Of a stretch of 64,000 nt of DNA, positions 60,745 to 64,000 are shown piece after piece; positions within the stretch are counted from its first letter, which is position 1, and each line of letters opens with the position of its first letter. This stretch comes from Rana temporaria. Taxonomy: Eukaryota > Chordata > Amphibia > Anura > Ranidae. Under the pieces are notes generated by a model. It ran no database searches, had not been told where the DNA came from, and saw nothing but the letters and a program-made list of their open reading frames with translations. The translations under genes and the position numbers were made by a program. The stretch is taken from assembly GCF_905171775.1 (NCBI RefSeq), contig NC_053489.1, forward strand, positions 140,012,642 through 140,076,641. Reading direction: 5' to 3'.

Positions 60745-62060
60745 CAGCAGTCCCCAACCTTTCTGACACCAGGGACTGGTTTTGTGGAAGAAAATTGACC
60801 AGGTGGATCCTGGTGCCATCACTACACCATGGTTGATATGGTGTCAGGATAATTGAAACACATTATTTCTATTACATTGTAATATAAAATGAAATGATTT
60901 GAATCACCATAATGCAGAATTAGCGGGAGCCCCGAGTGTGTCACTTGCCACCGTCACCTGCCACCAAATGCAGCTTGTCACTATTCTACCACCAGATGTG
61001 GATTGTGTTGCGGCCTGCCACCAGATGTGGATTGTCACTGTTGCGGCCTGCCACCAGATGTGGATTGTCACTGTTGCGGCCTGCCACCAGATGTGGATTG
61101 TCACTGTTGCGGCCTGCCACCAGATGTGGATTGTCACTGTTGCGGCCTGCCACCAGATGTGGATTGTCACTGTTGCGGCCTGCCACCAGATGTGGATTGT
61201 CACTGTTGCGGCCTGCCACCAGATGTGGATTGTCACTGTTGCGGCCTGCCACCAGATGTGGATTGTCACTGTTGCGGCCTGCCACCAGATGTGGATTGTC
61301 ACTGTTGCGGCCTGCCACCAGATGTGGATTGTCACTGTTGCGGCCTGCCACCAGATGTGGATTGTCACTGTTGCGGCCTGCCACCAGATGTGGATTCTGT
61401 TGCGGCCTGCCACCAGATGTGGATTCTGTTGCGGCCTGCCACCAGATGTGGATTCTGTTGCGGCCTGCCACCAGATGTGGATAGTCACTGTTGCGGCCTG
61501 CCGCCAGATGTGGATAGTCACTGTTGCGGCCTGCCGCCAGATGTGGATAGTCACTGTTGCGGCCTGCCGCCAGATGTGGATAGTCACTGTTGCGGCCTGC
61601 CGCCAGATGTGGATAGTCACTGTTGCGGCCTGCCGCCAGATGTGGATAGTCACTGTTGCGGCCTGCCGCCAGATGTGGATAGTCACTGTTGCGGCCTGCC
61701 GCCAGATGTGGATTGTCACTGTTGCGGCCTGCCACCAAAAAATACCAGATGCAGCTTGCCACTCATAATTATTTAGAGGCAATTTTATAAAGTTTTTTTT
61801 CCTGCTGTGAAAGACTTTACACCCTCTTCTCGCAGCCTCTCCCCAGCGCTATGGCAGCCTAGTGGGGAAATGGATACATGAGCAGTTGCTGGGTTCTGTC
61901 CTATCCTAGAGTGAAGGTGGAACAGTGGTCGTGCAGGGCGGGTGGTGAGAGATGGTGTCCCTTTTTGCTCACCTGCCACACCTCCTGCAGCCATCGTGGC
62001 GCAGCTGCAAACAGGCCACCGACGGGCATCTGTCCACTGCCTGGGGGTTGGGAACCTCCA
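60745..62060. mobile_element. hAT-type element carrying a 33-bp minisatellite
   Basis: The left end CAGCAGTCCCCAACCTTTCT with GACACCAGGGACTGG is a familiar Charlie-like hAT terminus. The right end GGGGGTTGGGAACCTCCA is its worn inverse. Target copies CTGTATAT (60737-60744) and CTTTATAT (62061-62068) agree at 7 of 8 positions. No transposase; the interior is mostly tandem repeat. Confidence 0.75.
61009..61735. repeat. 33-bp minisatellite with three sub-blocks
   Basis: Units of CCACCAGATGTGGATTGTCA plus CTGTTGCGGCCTG. About eleven copies of this form (61018-61378) are followed by three 29-bp copies lacking GTCA (61379-61465). Then come about eight copies of a variant with CCGCCAG and GATAGTCA (61466-61700) and a final original-type unit. 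The open frames on both strands across it (up to 292 codons) are repeat artefacts. Confidence 0.96.
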
Positions 62061-62068
62061 CTTTATAT

Positions 62069-63285
62069 GACAATAACGTTTAGTTTTACCGTATATATGT
62101 TGTACATTTATCACTAGCACTTTTAAAAGTCCTATTGTCCTTTCTTTTTGGGGGTCACTAGAACAGCTTGAAAGTTGGACAGTTTTGTTTGGAAGGGGAG
62201 GTGAGCAGTAGGAGCTTCCATATCTCTCTCGCACCAGATTTTCCTGAAGTCTTCCTTTCTAACATATCTGCAAAATATTGACAATACATACACTGTCATT
62301 TTTAACAGCTTTGGTCACAGCCCACCAGCTGAGTAACTGGCATTTTTCTAGCGCACCCATCTATTCTCTGCATAGGCATCTTTAGTTACCAGTATCCTAA
62401 GTTTCCTAATGGTCCTGAAACTGAACTTGTGAAAATGTAGACCAATGTGTCTGATTCAATAGATGCCTTTACAGAGTCCTGTGACAAGAAGATGCAGTTC
62501 TCACAAGAGAGGTACATGTGGGGACTCTGGCTGCTTTGGCTTAATGTGGTTTACGATCTTAGTGGGCATATTTCATAGAGCACATTACCAGTTGAGTGAT
62601 AGATTTTACTTGTAGCTGGGAGTTTTTGTCTAAAGTGAGCCTGTGCTTTCATTATGCAGGGCAAAGAAACTGGATCGCTCTTCTGTCACCCACCTCTGCT
62701 CCCCTGCCACTCCATTAAGTTTTAGGAAATTAAAAGAAATACCCTGTACATTGGTGTAGTGTGAGCATGTGGCTATCTCTGCTTCCGTCCGTGTGTCAGC
62801 GTTGTTGATTGGCAGCTCAGGTACCCAGCATTGGGTTGGTTTCATTACTTGGAATTTAGTCAAGGTTTGGGCTAAACATAGGTCTACTTTTAGCTCATGT
62901 TCCGTTTGCTTGGTGGAAATGCAGAAGAGTTTAGAACCCTGTTTGTTTTTAATGCTGCCTCTGTCTCCGTTGTGGGAATTCCTTTTCTCTATTTTACCTG
63001 GTGATTGTTGTCCCTGAGACAGTGTGCCTGTCACACCAGCCCAGTGCAATCCCATCGCTCAGACAAGTCAATGTCCTTTATGTCCTGTTTTCAGTCCACA
63101 CCAACGTGCTGGAAACATGTAGGACAAACTGTAGTTTTATGCAGGTAAACCGTATGATACTTTATATCATTGCATCGCAACATACCCACTGATCCATAAA
63201 AGTGAGGAAATATCCAAAACCCTCAATTGGCACCAGAATAAAAATATCTTGGAATCAAAATGTTCCTTTTACTAATTTAAATCCA
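62069..63285. other. ~1.2 kb mostly unique DNA, no gene recognised
   Basis: No protein-like frame or recognised repeat. Could be intronic. Confidence 0.4.
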
Positions 63286-63290
63286 TGGAC

Positions 63291-63870
63291 GTGTGTGTGT
63301 GTGTATATGTATATAATTGCCAAAAGTATTGGGACGCTTGCTTTTACATGAACTTAAATGGCATCCCAGACTTCGTCCGTAGGGCTTAATATTGAGTCGG
63401 CCCCACCCTTTGCAGCTATAACGGCTTAAACTCTTCTGGGAAGGCTGTCCACAAGGTTTAGGAGTGTGTCTATGGGAATGTTTGATCATTCTTTCAGCAA
63501 CACATTTGTAAGGTCAGGCATTGATGTTGGATGAGAAGGCCTGGCTTGCAGTCTCCACCCTAATTCATCCCAAAGGTGTTTTATCAGGTTGAGGTCAGGA
63601 CTCTGTGCAGGCCAGTCAAGTTCCTCCACCCCCAACTTGCTCATCCATGTCTTTATCGACCTTGCTTTGTGCACTGGTGCACAGTCATGTTGGCACAGGA
63701 AGGGGCCATCCCCAAACTGTTCCAACAAAGTTGGGAGCATATAATTGTCCAAAATGTCTTGATATGCTGATGCCTTAAGTGTTCCCTTCACCGGAACTAA
63801 GGGGCCTAGCCCAACCCCTGAAAAGCAACCCCACACCATAATCCCCCCCCCGAAATTATTCGGACTAGTG
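63291..63870 (-). pseudogene. Tc1-like element with transposase C-terminal half
   Basis: A GT repeat and AATTGCCAAAAGTATTGGGA at 63318 mark one terminal repeat. On the minus strand, 63860-63486 encodes the transposase catalytic half: MVWGCFSGVGLGPLVPV, CQHDCAPVHKA (second Asp region) and WPAQSPDLN. The catalytic Glu position reads L-I-K-H-L-W (Lys instead of Glu), so the product would be inactive. The open frame's first ~30 residues come from the inverted neighbour. Confidence 0.85.
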
Positions 63871-64000
63871 CACAAAGCAAGGTCCATAAAGGCATAGATG
63901 AGCACATTTTGGGGTGGAGGAATTTGAGTGGCCTGCACAGAGTCCTGACCTCAACTGGATAGAACACCTTTGGGATTAATTCGAGTGGAGACTGCGAGCC
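63871..64000 (+). pseudogene. Inverted second Tc1 fragment, cut by window end
   Basis: Reads in the opposite direction to the adjoining copy. + strand translation gives VEEFEWPAQSPDLN followed by W-I-E-H-L-W (catalytic Glu present) and then a stop. It pairs as an inverted repeat with 63545-63675. It continues beyond 64000. Confidence 0.8.

Noticed and set aside
60899..61782. Frames up to 292 codons on both strands, or a CRISPR-like array
   Set aside because: The array has contiguous 33-bp units with no spacers and is bounded by hAT ends in a eukaryotic genome; neither a gene nor CRISPR.

Overview
The window looks like a piece of a large, transposon-filled amphibian genome, most likely a ranid-type frog. 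There is no bacterial-style gene organisation. There are spliceosomal signals, long AT and GT microsatellites, DIRS-type tyrosine-recombinase retrotransposons, Tc1/mariner, hAT, TTAA-target and TAA-target (PIF/Harbinger-like) elements, and L1-like and CR1/L2-like LINE remnants. The species is an inference from repeat content only; no host protein in the window identifies it.

Layout. 1-4.5 kb: a foldback element with 371-bp inverted arms, then a decayed Ty3/Gypsy integrase fragment with a probable 3' LTR, which carries a small hAT MITE with a perfect 8-bp target duplication. 4.5-7.5 kb: a 3.0-kb hAT-type element bounded by CCAGTGAT duplications and filled by a 22-bp minisatellite plus three copies of a 222-bp palindromic MITE. 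7.8-8.0 kb: a housekeeping-style promoter (CCAAT, GC box, NRF-1, YY1-type ATGGCGGC) with a 5' splice site, the best evidence for a host gene on the + strand. 8.3-10.2 kb: a 30-bp minisatellite split by a 479-bp DNA transposon. 11.0-17.0 kb and 17.9-24.4 kb: two near full-length DIRS elements, each inserted inside a TTAA foldback MITE. The first has a spliced gag and a damaged reverse transcriptase. The second has intact-looking gag, RT/RNase H and tyrosine recombinase. 25-50 kb: nested MITEs, hAT elements, a (TA)n tract and a 5'-truncated L1. 49.5-50.9 kb: a DIRS 5' end with the same spliced gag exon, followed by a CR1/L2-like LINE tail. 52.9-55.2 kb: a Tc1 copy split by two abutting TAA-target MITEs. 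55.2-56.5 kb: a G-rich minisatellite and repeat DNA. 56.9-57.1 kb: a second promoter-like CpG-rich region with a short candidate first coding exon. 57-60.7 kb: mostly unique, intron-like DNA. 60.7-62.1 kb: a hAT element carrying a 33-bp minisatellite. 63.3-64.0 kb: an inverted pair of Tc1 fragments running off the window.

How the parts work together. The retrotransposons are the only complete coding units. Gag, RT/RNase H and tyrosine recombinase of each DIRS lie in overlapping frames in a fixed pattern (RT at +1 of gag, recombinase at -1 of RT). The non-coding inverted termini and internal complementary region provide the circle-junction template. Everything else is either non-autonomous DNA elements, whose target duplications date their nesting order, or tandem repeats, two of which have clearly grown inside hAT elements. 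Host coding content is limited to two candidate promoters/first exons and one candidate internal exon; none could be assigned to a named gene.
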